64,000 bases of DNA, taken from positions 342,390-406,389 of the forward strand of contig NZ_JZUE01000002.1 in assembly GCF_000969605.1 (NCBI RefSeq), read 5' to 3'. This document shows positions 29,087-38,500 of the stretch, piece by piece (position 1 is the first letter of the stretch; each line of letters opens with the position of its first letter). A program made the position numbers and the translations under genes. The notes beneath the pieces are model-generated. The model worked only from the letters and a program-made list of their open reading frames with translations, did no database searches and was not told where the DNA came from. Source of the DNA: Aquincola tertiaricarbonis. Its GTDB lineage: Bacteria; Pseudomonadota; Gammaproteobacteria; Burkholderiales; Burkholderiaceae_C.

Positions 29087-29822
29087 AGCCGTCCACCACG
29101 AACACCAGCACGAACATCGCCGCCAGCACCGTGGCCGACTGCGCCTGCTGGAACAGCGACAGGTGGAAGTACAGCAGCTGCCCCAGGCCGCCGGCGCCGA
29201 CGAAACCCAGCACCGTGGCCATGCGGATGTTCATTTCCCAGCGGTACAGCACATAGGCCGCGGCCTGCGGTGCCAGCAGCGGCAGGCTGCCGTAGGCGAA
29301 GGCGGCGACCGCGCCGCTGCCGGCCTCGCGCAGCGTGCGCTCGGCTGCGGGCGGCAGGTTCTCCAGCGCCTCGGCGAACAGCCGGCCCAGCACGCCGGTG
29401 GTGTGCAGCGCCAGCGCCAGCGCGCCGGCGAACGGCCCGAGCCCGGCGGCCAGCACCATCAGTGCCGCCCACACCAGCTCGGGCACGCTGCGCAGCATGT
29501 TCAGCAGCAGCCGGGCCGCTGGCCGGGCCGCCCGCCCTGCTCGGCCCGCGGCCGGCAGGGCCAGCAGCGCACCGGCCGCGGCCGCCAGCAGCGTGCCCAG
29601 GGCGGAGACCGCCAGGGTCTGCAGCGCACCCCAGCCCACCTTGGCCAGCATGGCCGCCGAGACGTCGGGCGGGAAGAACTCGGCCACGAAACGGCCCATC
29701 AGCCGCAGCGATTCGGGCGTGGCCAGCGCGCGGTAGTCGATGGCCAGGTAGGCGAAGCTGGCCGCCACGCTGGCCAGCACGGCCAGCAGCACCAGCAGGC
29801 CAGGCCACTGGTCGCGCCTCAT
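29043..29822 (-). CDS. PhnE-like ABC transporter permease 1 (probable selenate or oxyanion uptake)
   Basis: 259 residues from ATG at 29822, overlapping the upstream permease stop as ATGA. At least five hydrophobic segments are visible (LLVLLAVLASVAASFAYLAI, LGTLLAAAAGALLALPAA, ELVWAALMVLAAGLGPFAGA, TVLAAMFVLVFVVDGF). The binding-protein-dependent permease loop reads REAGSGAVAAFAYGSLPLLA, and VLGFVGAGGLGQLLYFHLSL is a PhnE signature. Family membership points to a phosphonate-type importer. Location among selenium genes makes selenate more likely (inference). It is the last gene of the four-gene transporter operon. Confidence 0.85.
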   Translation of the reverse strand: MRRDQWPGLLVLLAVLASVAASFAYLAIDYRALATPESLRLMGRFVAEFFPPDVSAAMLAKVGWGALQTLAVSALGTLLAAAAGALLALPAAGRAGRAARPAARLLLNMLRSVPELVWAALMVLAAGLGPFAGALALALHTTGVLGRLFAEALENLPPAAERTLREAGSGAVAAFAYGSLPLLAPQAAAYVLYRWEMNIRMATVLGFVGAGGLGQLLYFHLSLFQQAQSATVLAAMFVLVFVVDGFSGWARRRLAPAHA

Positions 29823-30718
29823 GCCAGCCACCTGCGCAGCAGCGCCGACAGCCCGTCGGCCACGAACACCAGCAGCAGGAAGGTGAGCAGGATGCTGCTC
29901 GCCTCGCCGCCGTTGAGCATCTTCATCGACTGGTCCATCAGCTGGCCCAGGCCGCCCGCGCCCACGAAGCCCATCACCACCGAGGCGCGCACCGCGCACT
30001 CCCAGCGGTAGACGGTGTAGCTGGCCAGCTCCTGCGCGGCGCCGGGCAGCAGGCCGTAGCACAGCGCGGCCAGCCGGCCGCTGCCGGCTTCCAGCAGCGC
30101 CCGCGCCGGGCGGGTGTCGGTGGATTCGAGGATCTCGCCATACACCTTGCCCAGCATGCCGCCGTAGGTGATGGCCAGCGCCAGCACGCCCGCAGCCGGC
30201 CCGAGGCCCAGCGCCCGTACGAAGAGCAGCGCCCACACCACCTCGGGCACCGCGCGCAGCACCATCAGCAGCGTGCGGGCCGCGGTGCGCAGGAGGCTGC
30301 CGCGCCAGCGCAGCGCACCCGGGCCCAGCCGCGAGACCGACAGCGCCCGGCTCATCGCCAGGCCCAGCGGCGCGGCGATGACGAACGCGATGGCCATGCC
30401 GGCGGTGGCCATGGCCAGCGTCTCGAGCGTGGCGCGGCCCAGCAGCCGCAGGAATTCAGGGTCGGTGGAAGGCGGCAGGAAACCGGCCAGGAAGCCGCCC
30501 ATCACCGACAGGTTGCCCGGCTGGAACAGCGCCGACGGGCGGAACTCGCTGAGCTGCAGCACCGGCCACAGCAGCACCAGGCCCAGCACCGCGGCGGTGA
30601 GGCGGCCGCGGGCCTGCGGATCGCGCGGCGGGGGCGCGCTCGAGGCGGCGGGCAGCGAAGCCTCGGTGGCCACGGCGGGCGACGGCCGAGCGGCCGGCGG
30701 CACGGGCAAGGGGGTCAT
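29819..30718 (-). CDS. PhnE-like ABC transporter permease 2
   Basis: 299 residues from ATG at 30718. GTG at 30724 is an alternative, closer to the phnC-like stop. An Ala/Pro-rich N-terminal 40 residues is followed by a first hydrophobic segment (LTAAVLGLVLLWPVLQL) and several more (LAMATAGMAIAFVIAAPLGL, EVVWALLFVRALGLGPAAGV, SILLTFLLLVFVADGLSALL). The transporter loop is LLEAGSGRLAALCYGLLPGA and the PhnE motif is VVMGFVGAGGLGQLMDQSMK. Together with permease 1 it should form a heterodimeric channel. Confidence 0.85.
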   Translation of the reverse strand: MTPLPVPPAARPSPAVATEASLPAASSAPPPRDPQARGRLTAAVLGLVLLWPVLQLSEFRPSALFQPGNLSVMGGFLAGFLPPSTDPEFLRLLGRATLETLAMATAGMAIAFVIAAPLGLAMSRALSVSRLGPGALRWRGSLLRTAARTLLMVLRAVPEVVWALLFVRALGLGPAAGVLALAITYGGMLGKVYGEILESTDTRPARALLEAGSGRLAALCYGLLPGAAQELASYTVYRWECAVRASVVMGFVGAGGLGQLMDQSMKMLNGGEASSILLTFLLLVFVADGLSALLRRWLA

Positions 30719-30728
30719 CGCCACCGCC

Positions 30729-31538
30729 TTACCGGCACATCGCGCCGGCGGCCAGCGGCAGGTCGGCCGGCAGCAGGCCACCGAAGGCCGGCGCGGCGGT
30801 GTCGCCGGCATACAGCGCCTGCAGCAGGGCGGGCGTCACCTCGGGGGCTGGCAGGTCGAACATCACCTCGCCCGCACGCAGGCCCACCACCCGCGGGAAC
30901 CAGCGCAGCGCCAGTTCCACCGCATGCAGCGAGGCCAGCAGCGTGGCGCCGGTGGCCTCGCTCTGGCCCACCAGCCTCTGCACCGCGGCGTCGGCCAGCG
31001 TCGGGTCCAGCGCCGACACCGGCTCGTCGGCCAGCATCAGCTCGGGCCGCTGGTACAGCACGCGGGCGATGCCCACCCGCTGCAGCTGCCCGCCGGAGAG
31101 CCGGTCGCAGCGGTCGAACAGCCGGTCGGCCAGCTCCAGCCAGGACAGCACCTCCTGCGCACCGGCGATGTCGGCCGGATGCAGCAGCGACCACAGCGCA
31201 CGGCCCAGGCTCCACTGGCCCAGCCGGCCGGCCAGCACCGCCGTGACCACGCGCAGCCGCGGCGGGATCGGCGGCGCCTGGTGCACGGTGCCGATGCGCG
31301 CCCGCAGCCGGCGCAGCCCGCGCGGCGGCAGCTGCCAGGGCTGCAGGCCCAGCACCGTCAGGTGACCCTGGCTGGGGCGCAGCGCGCAGCCGGCCAGGCG
31401 CAGCAGGCTGGTCTTGCCTGCGCCCGAAGGGCCGATGACGGCGATGCGCTCGCCCGCGCGCGCGGCCAGCGTCACCGCCTTCAACGCGCGGTGGCCGTTG
31501 GCATGCACCAGGCCCACGCCTTCCAGCTGGAAGGACAT
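30729..31538 (-). CDS. PhnC-like ABC transporter ATP-binding protein
   Basis: 269 residues. Walker A is [13 protein letters not shown], the Q-loop region [16 protein letters not shown], the ABC signature [15 protein letters not shown] and Walker [15 protein letters not shown], with the switch histidine in [10 protein letters not shown]. The layout with RARIGTVHQ and [20 protein letters not shown] matches PhnC. It energises the two PhnE-like permeases. The C-terminal 35 residues ([20 protein letters not shown]) extend beyond the usual nucleotide-binding domain end. Confidence 0.88.
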   Translation of the reverse strand: MSFQLEGVGLVHANGHRALKAVTLAARAGERIAVIGPSGAGKTSLLRLAGCALRPSQGHLTVLGLQPWQLPPRGLRRLRARIGTVHQAPPIPPRLRVVTAVLAGRLGQWSLGRALWSLLHPADIAGAQEVLSWLELADRLFDRCDRLSGGQLQRVGIARVLYQRPELMLADEPVSALDPTLADAAVQRLVGQSEATGATLLASLHAVELALRWFPRVVGLRAGEVMFDLPAPEVTPALLQALYAGDTAAPAFGGLLPADLPLAAGAMCR

Positions 31539-31547
31539 GGCCGCGCC

Positions 31548-32408
31548 CTACTTGATGAGGCCGGCCGACTTGGCCGCGGACTCGATGCCGTCGTAGTTGG
31601 ACGACTGCGTGGGGATGAACTTGCTGGCCCGCTGCAGCGCCATGATCTCCTTGTGCTGCGGGTTGGCCGGGTCCAGCTGCAGGAAGGCGTCGGTCAGCTT
31701 GCGCGTCAGCGCGGCGTCCAGGCCGGGGCGCACCGTCCAGTTGTAGTCGAAGTAAGGCGGCGTCACCGCCAGCACCCGCACCTTGGCGGCGTTGGGATTG
31801 CCGGCTTCGTTCAGCTTGTCCAGCACCGACGCGTTGAGCACGCCCGCCTCGGCGCGGCCTGCGGCCACGAAGGCCACGGTGGCGTCGTGCGCGCCGGAGA
31901 AGGCCACGGTCTTGAAGTCGGTCTCGGGGTTGATGCCGGCCTGCAGCAGGAAAAAGCGCGGCATCAGGCTGCCCGAGGTGGACGAAGGCGCACCGAAGGC
32001 GAAGGTCTTGCCCTTCAGGTCGGCCAGGGTCTTGGCCGGGCTGTCCTTGGGCACGATGAAGCGGCTGGTGAACACCGCGTCCTCCGCCCGCTGCACGATG
32101 GGCACCGCGCCGCCCTGGGTGCGCATGCGCGCCTGCACGTAGGTGAAGCCACCCAGCCAGGCCAGGTCGATCTTCTGCGTGGCCAGGCCTTCCACCACCG
32201 CGGCGTAGTCGGTCACGGGCACGAACTGCACCTCCATGCCGGTCTGCTGCCTGAGGTAGTCGCCCAGCGGCTTGAACTTGCGCTGCAGCTCGGTGGGGGC
32301 TTCGTCGGGGATGGCCGAGACACGCAGGGTGCCGGTCTGGGCCCAGGTGGCGGCGCTGGCGCCGAGCAGCAGCGCGGCCAGCGCGCGGCGGGTGAGTCGA
32401 ATTTTCAT
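31548..32408 (-). CDS. PhnD-family periplasmic binding protein, putative selenate binder
   Basis: 286 residues from ATG at 32408. The signal peptide ends near residue 23 (LAALLLGASAATWAQ). Mature signatures are LRVSAIPDEAPTELQRKFKP, VPVTDYAAVVEGLATQKIDL, AWLGGFTYVQARMRTQGGAV, FIVPKDSPAKTLADLKGKTF and GAPSSTSGSLMPRFFLLQAG, all typical of PhnD-type phosphonate/phosphite binders. Within this family a subclade found next to selD and mnmH is annotated in reference families as a putative selenate-binding protein (recalled, not checked). Neighbours here match that subclade. Substrate is not proven. It is divergent from selD across 142 bases. Confidence 0.8.
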   Translation of the reverse strand: MKIRLTRRALAALLLGASAATWAQTGTLRVSAIPDEAPTELQRKFKPLGDYLRQQTGMEVQFVPVTDYAAVVEGLATQKIDLAWLGGFTYVQARMRTQGGAVPIVQRAEDAVFTSRFIVPKDSPAKTLADLKGKTFAFGAPSSTSGSLMPRFFLLQAGINPETDFKTVAFSGAHDATVAFVAAGRAEAGVLNASVLDKLNEAGNPNAAKVRVLAVTPPYFDYNWTVRPGLDAALTRKLTDAFLQLDPANPQHKEIMALQRASKFIPTQSSNYDGIESAAKSAGLIK

Positions 32409-32550
32409 CGGGAGGCTTTCTGGTGCATGCAAGGCGTACCGCGGACCTCGACGAGGCACCACGCGCCGGGCGCAAGGGTAATGCCTCGCGCGCCCGGGGC
32501 CACCCGGGCGGCGGCCACAATCACCGGCCCAGCCCCGAGGAGTGATGCCG
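32409..32550. promoter_or_regulatory. Divergent control region between the transporter operon and selD
   Basis: 142 bases that must contain promoters for both directions. A perfect 8-bp stem CGCCCGGG / CCCGGGCG with a GCCA loop lies at 32491-32510, and a 5-bp repeat CCTCG/CGAGG at 32446-32456. No convincing -35/-10 pair is visible. The selD ribosome site GAGGAG lies at 32537-32542. The shared region would allow joint control of selenium uptake and activation (inference). Confidence 0.45.
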
Positions 32551-33621
32551 ATGACCAGCCCGACCCCCGCCGCGACGCCCGATGCCGCCCTGCGCCTGAC
32601 CAGCTTCTCCCACGGCGGCGGCTGCGGCTGCAAGATCGCGCCCAGTGTGCTCAGCGAGATCCTGCGCCAGCGCGCCGGCGGCCTGCTGCCGCCGCAGCTG
32701 CTGGTGGGCATCGAGACGGCCGACGACGCCGCCGTCTACCAGCTCAACGACGAGCAGGCGCTCATCGCCACCACCGACTTCTTCATGCCCATCGTCGACG
32801 ATCCGTTCGACTTCGGCCGCATCGCCGCCACCAACGCCATCAGCGACGTGTACGCCATGGGCGGGCGGCCCATCATGGCGCTGGCACTGGTGGCCATGCC
32901 CGTGAACCAGCTGCCGGTGGAAGTCATCGGGCAGGTGCTGCGCGGCGGCGAATCGGTGTGCCAGGCGGCGGGCATCCCCATCGCCGGCGGCCACACCATC
33001 GACTCGGTGGAGCCGATCTACGGCCTGGTGGTGATGGGCCTGGTGCATCCGTCCAAGGTGCGGCGCAATGCCGCCGCACGGGCCGGGGACGTGCTGGTGC
33101 TGGGCAAGCCGCTGGGGGTGGGCGTGCTGTCGGCCGCGCTCAAGAAGGGCAAGCTGGATGCGGCCGGTTATGCGCGGCTGATCGACACCACCACCCGGCT
33201 GAACACGCCCGGCATCGCGCTGGCCGAGCTGCCGGGCGTGCATGCGCTCACCGACGTCACCGGCTTCGGCCTGGCCGGCCATGCGCTGGAGATGGCGCGC
33301 GGCGCCGGCCTCACCGCGGTGATCGATTGGGCGCGGGTGCCGCTGCTGCCCGGCATCGAGGCGATGGCGGCCGACGGCTTCGTCACCGGTGCCTCCGGCC
33401 GCAACTGGGCGGGCTATGGCGCCGAAGTGCGGCTGGCCGCCGGCCTGCCGCCCACCGCCCAGGCGCTGCTGACCGATCCGCAGACCTCCGGCGGCCTGCT
33501 GGTGAGCTGCGCGCCGCAGGCGCTGGACGCGGTGATGGCCGTGTTCGCGCAGGCCGGCTTTGCCGATGCGGCGCCGGTCGGCCGCTTCGAGGCGGGTGGC
33601 CCGGGCCTGCGTGTGGAGTGA
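32551..33621 (+). CDS. selD: Selenide, water dikinase (selenophosphate synthetase)
   Basis: 356 residues from ATG at 32551, 8 bases after GAGGAG; GTG at 32542 and ATG at 32545 sit too close to that site. SelD makes selenophosphate from selenide and ATP. The catalytic loop is SHGGGCGCKI, with C25 and K28 matching E. coli C17 and K20. It is thus the cysteine form, not a selenoprotein. Further motifs are DDAAVYQLNDEQALIATTDF, DPFDFGRIAATNAISDVYAM and AGGHTIDSVEPIYGL. It serves both SelA (tRNA-Sec) and MnmH. Confidence 0.97.
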   Translation: MTSPTPAATPDAALRLTSFSHGGGCGCKIAPSVLSEILRQRAGGLLPPQLLVGIETADDAAVYQLNDEQALIATTDFFMPIVDDPFDFGRIAATNAISDVYAMGGRPIMALALVAMPVNQLPVEVIGQVLRGGESVCQAAGIPIAGGHTIDSVEPIYGLVVMGLVHPSKVRRNAAARAGDVLVLGKPLGVGVLSAALKKGKLDAAGYARLIDTTTRLNTPGIALAELPGVHALTDVTGFGLAGHALEMARGAGLTAVIDWARVPLLPGIEAMAADGFVTGASGRNWAGYGAEVRLAAGLPPTAQALLTDPQTSGGLLVSCAPQALDAVMAVFAQAGFADAAPVGRFEAGGPGLRVE

Positions 33622-33769
33622 ACGGCCGCGCGCCGGCAACGCGACAGTTGTGTTTCCTGTCGTGACGTAGTGCGCACCCGCCTGCAGAAAACTGCCCGGC
33701 GAATCCACCCGATCTGCAGCATGGCCCCCCGTTGCAACGGCCTGCCCTGCCAGGCCGCCGGGGGACGAC

Positions 33770-34612
33770 ATGCTTTCAGAAGAGACCAGACCGGCCGCAG
33801 TGCCGGAGCCCATGCCCGCCCGCGGCACCATGCCGTCCCCGGGCTGCACCTGCGGCGGCTGCGCGGCCCAGATCGAGCAGCTGCGCAGCGACTTCGAGCA
33901 GCGGCTGCAGCTGCGCACGGCGGAATTCGAAGCCGCGCTCAAGCAGCTGGAGGCCTTCAGCTACACCGTCTCGCATGACCTGCGGGCACCGCTGCGCGCC
34001 ATCGACGGCTTCTCCAAGATCGTGCTGGACGACTACGGCCCGCTGCTGCCCGACACCGGCCGCCAGTACCTTTCGCTGATCCGCGACAGCGCGCAGAAGA
34101 TGGGCCGGCTGATCACCGACCTGTTGAGCTTCTCCCGCGCCGGCCGGGCGCGGCTGGTCAAGCGGGCGGTCAACACCCAGGCGCTGGTGGCCGAGGCACT
34201 GGCGATGCTGGCGCCGCTGCGCGCCGGCCGGCAGGTGGAGCTGCGCGTGGGGCAGCTGCCGCCCTGCCATGGCGACACCGAGCTGCTGCGCCAGGTGTGG
34301 GTGAACCTGCTGTCCAACGCCTTGAAGTACAGCCGGCCGCGCACGCTGGCGGTGATCGAGGTCAGCGGCCACGCCCGCGCCGATGGCACCGTGCACTACC
34401 TGGTGCGCGACAACGGCGTGGGCTTCGACATGCGGCATGCCGACAAGCTGTTCGGTGTGTTCGAGCGGCTGCATCCCTCCGCCGAGTTCGAAGGCACCGG
34501 CGTCGGCCTGGCCATCGTGCAGCAGATCGTGCAGCGCCATGGCGGCGACATCCAGGCCGGCGCCACGCCCGGCCAGGGCGCCACCTTCCAGTTCCACCTG
34601 CCTGCGCCGTGA
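33770..34612 (+). CDS. Soluble histidine kinase with an N-terminal cysteine triad and no classical sensor domain
   Basis: 280 residues, no membrane helix. The first 35 residues contain PGCTCGGCAAQ (C26, C28, C31), then a coiled coil (about 34-62) leads into the HisKA helix with H69 in FSYTVSHDLRAPLRAIDGFS. The ATPase domain has the N box NLLSNALKYS, a G box DNGVGFDMRHADKLFGVFER and GTGVGLAIVQQIV. This is the phytochrome-like HisKA/HATPase type, usually paired with a single-receiver regulator, as here 22 bases downstream. The cysteine triad could bind a metal or sense redox (inference). A GGGGGAC ribosome site precedes ATG 33770. Confidence 0.88.
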   Translation: MLSEETRPAAVPEPMPARGTMPSPGCTCGGCAAQIEQLRSDFEQRLQLRTAEFEAALKQLEAFSYTVSHDLRAPLRAIDGFSKIVLDDYGPLLPDTGRQYLSLIRDSAQKMGRLITDLLSFSRAGRARLVKRAVNTQALVAEALAMLAPLRAGRQVELRVGQLPPCHGDTELLRQVWVNLLSNALKYSRPRTLAVIEVSGHARADGTVHYLVRDNGVGFDMRHADKLFGVFERLHPSAEFEGTGVGLAIVQQIVQRHGGDIQAGATPGQGATFQFHLPAP

Positions 34613-34634
34613 CAACCGACTTGCCTTGCCCGCC

Positions 34635-35102
34635 GTGAACCCGCCCTCCCCCATAGACGTGCTCATCGCCGAGGACGAAGCCATCGACCTCGAACTCACC
34701 CTGCGCGGCCTGCGCCAGGTGCCGCTGCGCGGCGGCATGCAGGTGGTGCACGACGGCCAGGAAGCGGTGGACTTCCTGCTCGCCCAGGGCCGCCATGCCG
34801 GCCGGCGCGACGCGCCGCCGCCACGGCTGGTGCTGCTGGACGTGAAGCTGCCCAAGCTGGACGGCCTGGAGGTGCTGGCCCGGCTGCGCGCCCATCCAGC
34901 CACCCGCCTGGTGCCGGTGGTGATGCTCAGCAGCTCGCAGGAGCGGGTGGACGTGCAGCGCAGCCACCGGCTGGGCGCCAACAGCTACGTGGTCAAGCCG
35001 GTGCAGTTCGAGGACTACCTGCAGGCATTGCGCCGCGTGGGCCGCTACTGGCTGGAGCTGAACCAGCCGGCCGAGGACGGCAGCCCCGGCATGCCCAGCT
35101 GA
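34635..35102 (+). CDS. Single-domain response regulator (Rcp1-like)
   Basis: 155 residues from GTG at 34635. Stand-alone receiver: acidic residues in LIAEDEAIDLEL, phosphoacceptor D69 in RLVLLDVKLPKLDG, VVMLSSSQE for the Thr/Ser position, and K121 in SYVVKPVQFEDYL. The inserted loop FLLAQGRHAGRRDAPPPR is typical of Rcp1-type regulators that pair with phytochrome-like kinases. There is no output domain, so it should act by protein contact. It is cotranscribed with the kinase and sits between selD and the formate dehydrogenase operon. Confidence 0.9.
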   Translation: MNPPSPIDVLIAEDEAIDLELTLRGLRQVPLRGGMQVVHDGQEAVDFLLAQGRHAGRRDAPPPRLVLLDVKLPKLDGLEVLARLRAHPATRLVPVVMLSSSQERVDVQRSHRLGANSYVVKPVQFEDYLQALRRVGRYWLELNQPAEDGSPGMPS

Positions 35103-35155
35103 CACGGCGCAAGCGCCGATTGACCCGGCGCGGCGGGCGGGCTAGGCTGGTGCCG

Positions 35156-35488
35156 ATGCAGTACCCCCGCCCGCAGTCGTGGCTTTCGAAGATGGTGGGC
35201 ATGGCGTTCTTCAGCGCCATCCTCGCGGCCCTGTCGGCCTGCGATCCCAAGCCCGCCACGCCACCCACTCCCACCGCGCAAGCGGCCCCGGCCAACGCGC
35301 CGACCTCCACCGCCAGCGGTGCGCAGCCGGGCGTCAAGCCGGTCGACGAGGCGCATGCCGCTTCCTCGGTCGGGCCGTCCGACGGCGCGGCCGCCATCGG
35401 CGGCGTGGCCGGCTCCGGAGGCCACACCGGCAGCGAGGCGCCCGCGCCCACCGCCGGTGACGGCGCGGCCAGCGCCGCCAGCCGCTGA
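35156..35488 (+). CDS. Small Ala/Pro/Gly-rich lipoprotein
   Basis: About 110 residues from ATG at 35156 (GTG at 35150 is also possible). The signal peptide has a hydrophobic core MAFFSAILAALSAC with lipobox LSAC. The mature part (about 80 residues) is low complexity in Ala, Pro, Thr and Gly with no visible domain. It lies 53 bases after the response regulator and 45 bases before fdnG, on the same strand. The function is unknown. Similar small lipoproteins before formate dehydrogenase genes may occur in relatives but I cannot check this. Confidence 0.65.
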   Translation: MQYPRPQSWLSKMVGMAFFSAILAALSACDPKPATPPTPTAQAAPANAPTSTASGAQPGVKPVDEAHAASSVGPSDGAAAIGGVAGSGGHTGSEAPAPTAGDGAASAASR

Positions 35489-35533
35489 ACCCCACTTCTC
35501 CAGCCCCCAGGAATTCACCCAGGAGCTTTTTTG

Positions 35534-38500
35534 ATGATGGACATGGACCGAAGGCAGTTCTTCCGGGTCAGCGGGGCGGGCCTGGTCGGCTCCAGCCTCG
35601 TGGCGCTGGGGTTCTCGCCCGATGCCGCACTGGCCGAAGCCCGCACCTTCAAGCTGGCCCGCGCCACCGAGACCCGCAACACCTGCCCGTACTGCTCGGT
35701 GGGCTGCGGGATCATCATGTACAGCCTCGGCGACAAGGCGAAGAACGTCACCGCCGACATCATGCACATCGAGGGCGACCCGGATCACCCGGTCAACCGC
35801 GGCACGCTGTGCCCCAAGGGCGCCGGCCTGCTGGACTTCGTGCACAGCCCCAACCGGCTGAAGTACCCCGAAGTGCGCGAGCCCGGCAGCAAGGAGTGGA
35901 AGCGCATCGGCTGGGGCGAGGCGCTCGACCGCATCGCCAAGCTGATGAAGGCCGACCGCGATGCCAACTTCATCGCCACCACGGCGGACGGCAAGCCGGT
36001 GAACCGGTGGGTGTCCACCGGCATGCTGTGTGCCTCCGCCTCGTCCAACGAAACCGGCTACATCACGCACAAGGCGTTCCGGTCGTTGGGCATGCTCGCC
36101 TTCGATAACCAGGCCCGCGTTTGACACGGACCGACGGTGGCCAGTCTGGCCCCGACGTTCGGCCGCGGTGCGATGACCAACCATTGGCAGGACATCCAGA
36201 ACGCGGATCTCGTGCTGATCATGGGTGGCAACGCCGCCGAGGCGCATCCGTGCGGCTTCAAGTGGGTGATCGAGGCCAAGAAGCACAACAAGGCCCGGCT
36301 GGTGGTGGTGGACCCGCGCTTCACGCGTTCGGCCGCCATGGCCGACTACTACGCGCCCATTCGGCCCGGCAGCGACATCGCCTTCCTGGGCGGCGTCATC
36401 CGCTACCTGCTGAGCAACGACAAGATCCAGACCGAGTACGTCCGCAGCTACACCAACGCCAGCTTCATCGTCGGGCCTGACTACAAGTTCGAGAATGGCC
36501 TGTTCAGCGGCTACAACCCCGACAAGCGCAGCTACAACCCGGCCAGCTGGGGCTACGCCATGGACGACCAGGGCTTCGCCCGCGTCGACCCCACGATGCA
36601 GGACCCGCAGTGCGTGCTGCAGGTGATGAAGCGCCACTACGAGCGCTACACGCCCGAGATGGTGAGCCGCATCACCGGCACGCCGCAGGACCAGTTCCTG
36701 AAGGTGTGCGAGTACATCGCCAGCACCGCCGGCCCCGAGCGCACCATGACCATCATGTATGCGCTGGGCTGGACGCAGCACAGCCAGGGCTCGCAGATCA
36801 TCCGCACCGCGGCCATCGTGCAGCTGCTGCTGGGCAACATCGGCGTGCCCGGCGGCGGCATGAATGCGCTGCGCGGCCACAGCAACATCCAGGGCCTGAC
36901 CGACCTGGGGCTACTGTCGAACTCGCTGCCCGGCTACCTGTCGCTGGCCCGCGAGAGCGAGCAGACGCTGGAGGACTACTACAAGCCCCGTGCGCTGAAG
37001 CCGCTGCGCCCCAACCAGATGAGCTACTGGCAGAACTACCCCAAGTTCTTCGTCAGCCTGCAGAAGGCCTGGTGGGGCGACGCCGCGACCGCGGACAACG
37101 AGTGGGCCTTCCACTACCTGCCGAAGATCGACAAGCTGTACGACGTGCTGCAGACCTTCGAGCTGATGACCCAGGGCAAGCTCAATGGCTACATCTGCCA
37201 GGGCTTCAACCCGGTGGGCTCATTCCCGCACAAGGCCAAGGTGGTCGAGGGCCTGTCCAAGCTCAAGTTCCTGGTGACCATCGACCCGCTGGTGACCGAG
37301 ACCAGCGAGTTCTGGCGCAACTTCGGCGAGTTCAACGACGTCAAGCCCGAGGACATCCAGACCACGGTGTTCCGCCTGCCGTCCACCTGCTTCGCGGAGG
37401 AGGACGGCTCGCTCACCAATTCCAGCCGCTGGCTGCAGTGGCACTGGAAGGGCGCCGAGCCGCCCGGCGAGGCCCGTGGCGACGTGGAGATCGTGGCCGG
37501 CATCTGGACGCGCATCCGTGCGCTGTACCAGAAGGAGGGCGGCGCCTTCCCCGACCCCATCCTCAAGCTGACCTGGGGCTACAAGATCCCGCACAGCCCG
37601 TCGTCGGAGGAGCTGGCGCGCGAGTACAACGGCCGTGCCCTGGCCGACGTGACCGATCCCAAGGACCCGACCAAGGTGCTGGCCAAGGCCGGCGAGCAGG
37701 TGTCCGGCTTCGGCCTGCTGCGCGACGACGGCAGCACCGCCTGCGGCTGCTGGATCTATGCCGGCAGCTGGACCCAGGCCGGCAACCAGATGGCCCGGCG
37801 CGACAACAGCGACCCCTATGGCGTGGGCCAGGCGCTGAACTGGGCCTGGGCCTGGCCGGCCAACCGGCGCATCCTCTACAACGCCGCCTCGGCCGACCCC
37901 ACCGGCAAGCCCTGGCGTGCCGACCGCCGCTACCTCGCCTGGACCGGCACGGCCTGGGGCGGGGCCGACGTGCCCGACATCGCACCGGGCGCCAACCCGA
38001 ACGAGCCCGAGGCGGTGCATCCGTTCATCATGACGGCCGAGGGCGTGGCACGCCTGTTCGCGCCCACGGGCATGGCCGAGGGGCCGCTGCCGGAGCACTA
38101 CGAGCCCTTCGAGTCGCCGCTGGTGGGCAATCCGCTGCATCCGGACAACCCGGTGGCACGGGCCAATCCCGCGGCCCGGGTGTTCAAGCGCGACCTGGAT
38201 GCGATGGGCCAGCCCAAGGACTATCCGTATGCGGCCACCAGCTACCGGCTGACCGAGCACTTCCACTACTGGACCAAGAACGTGCAGACCTCGGCCATCA
38301 TCCAGCCGCAGCAGTTCGTGGAGATCGGCGAGGCCCTGGCCAAGGAGAAGGGCATCGCCCATGGCGACATGGTCAAGGTGAGCAGCCCGCGCGGCTTCAT
38401 CAAGGCGGTGTGCGTGGTCACCAAGCGCATCCGGGCGCTGGAATGCGACGGCAAGCCGATGCACACGGTGGGCCTGCCCAACCACTGGGGCTTCGTGGGC

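Noticed and set aside
29043..32408. Phosphonate degradation operon
   Set aside because: Only transporter genes of Phn type are present; no C-P lyase, phosphonatase or related enzyme is nearby, and the neighbours are selenium genes.
32551..33621. Possibility that SelD is itself a selenoprotein
   Set aside because: The catalytic position reads Cys (GGGCGCK) and there is no in-frame UGA.
35534..36124. Formate dehydrogenase gene apparently ended early by a stop, followed by a second open frame
   Set aside because: The stop is TGA at the known selenocysteine position and is followed by a SECIS; selA, selB and selC lie in the same window. It is one gene, not a pseudogene or two genes.
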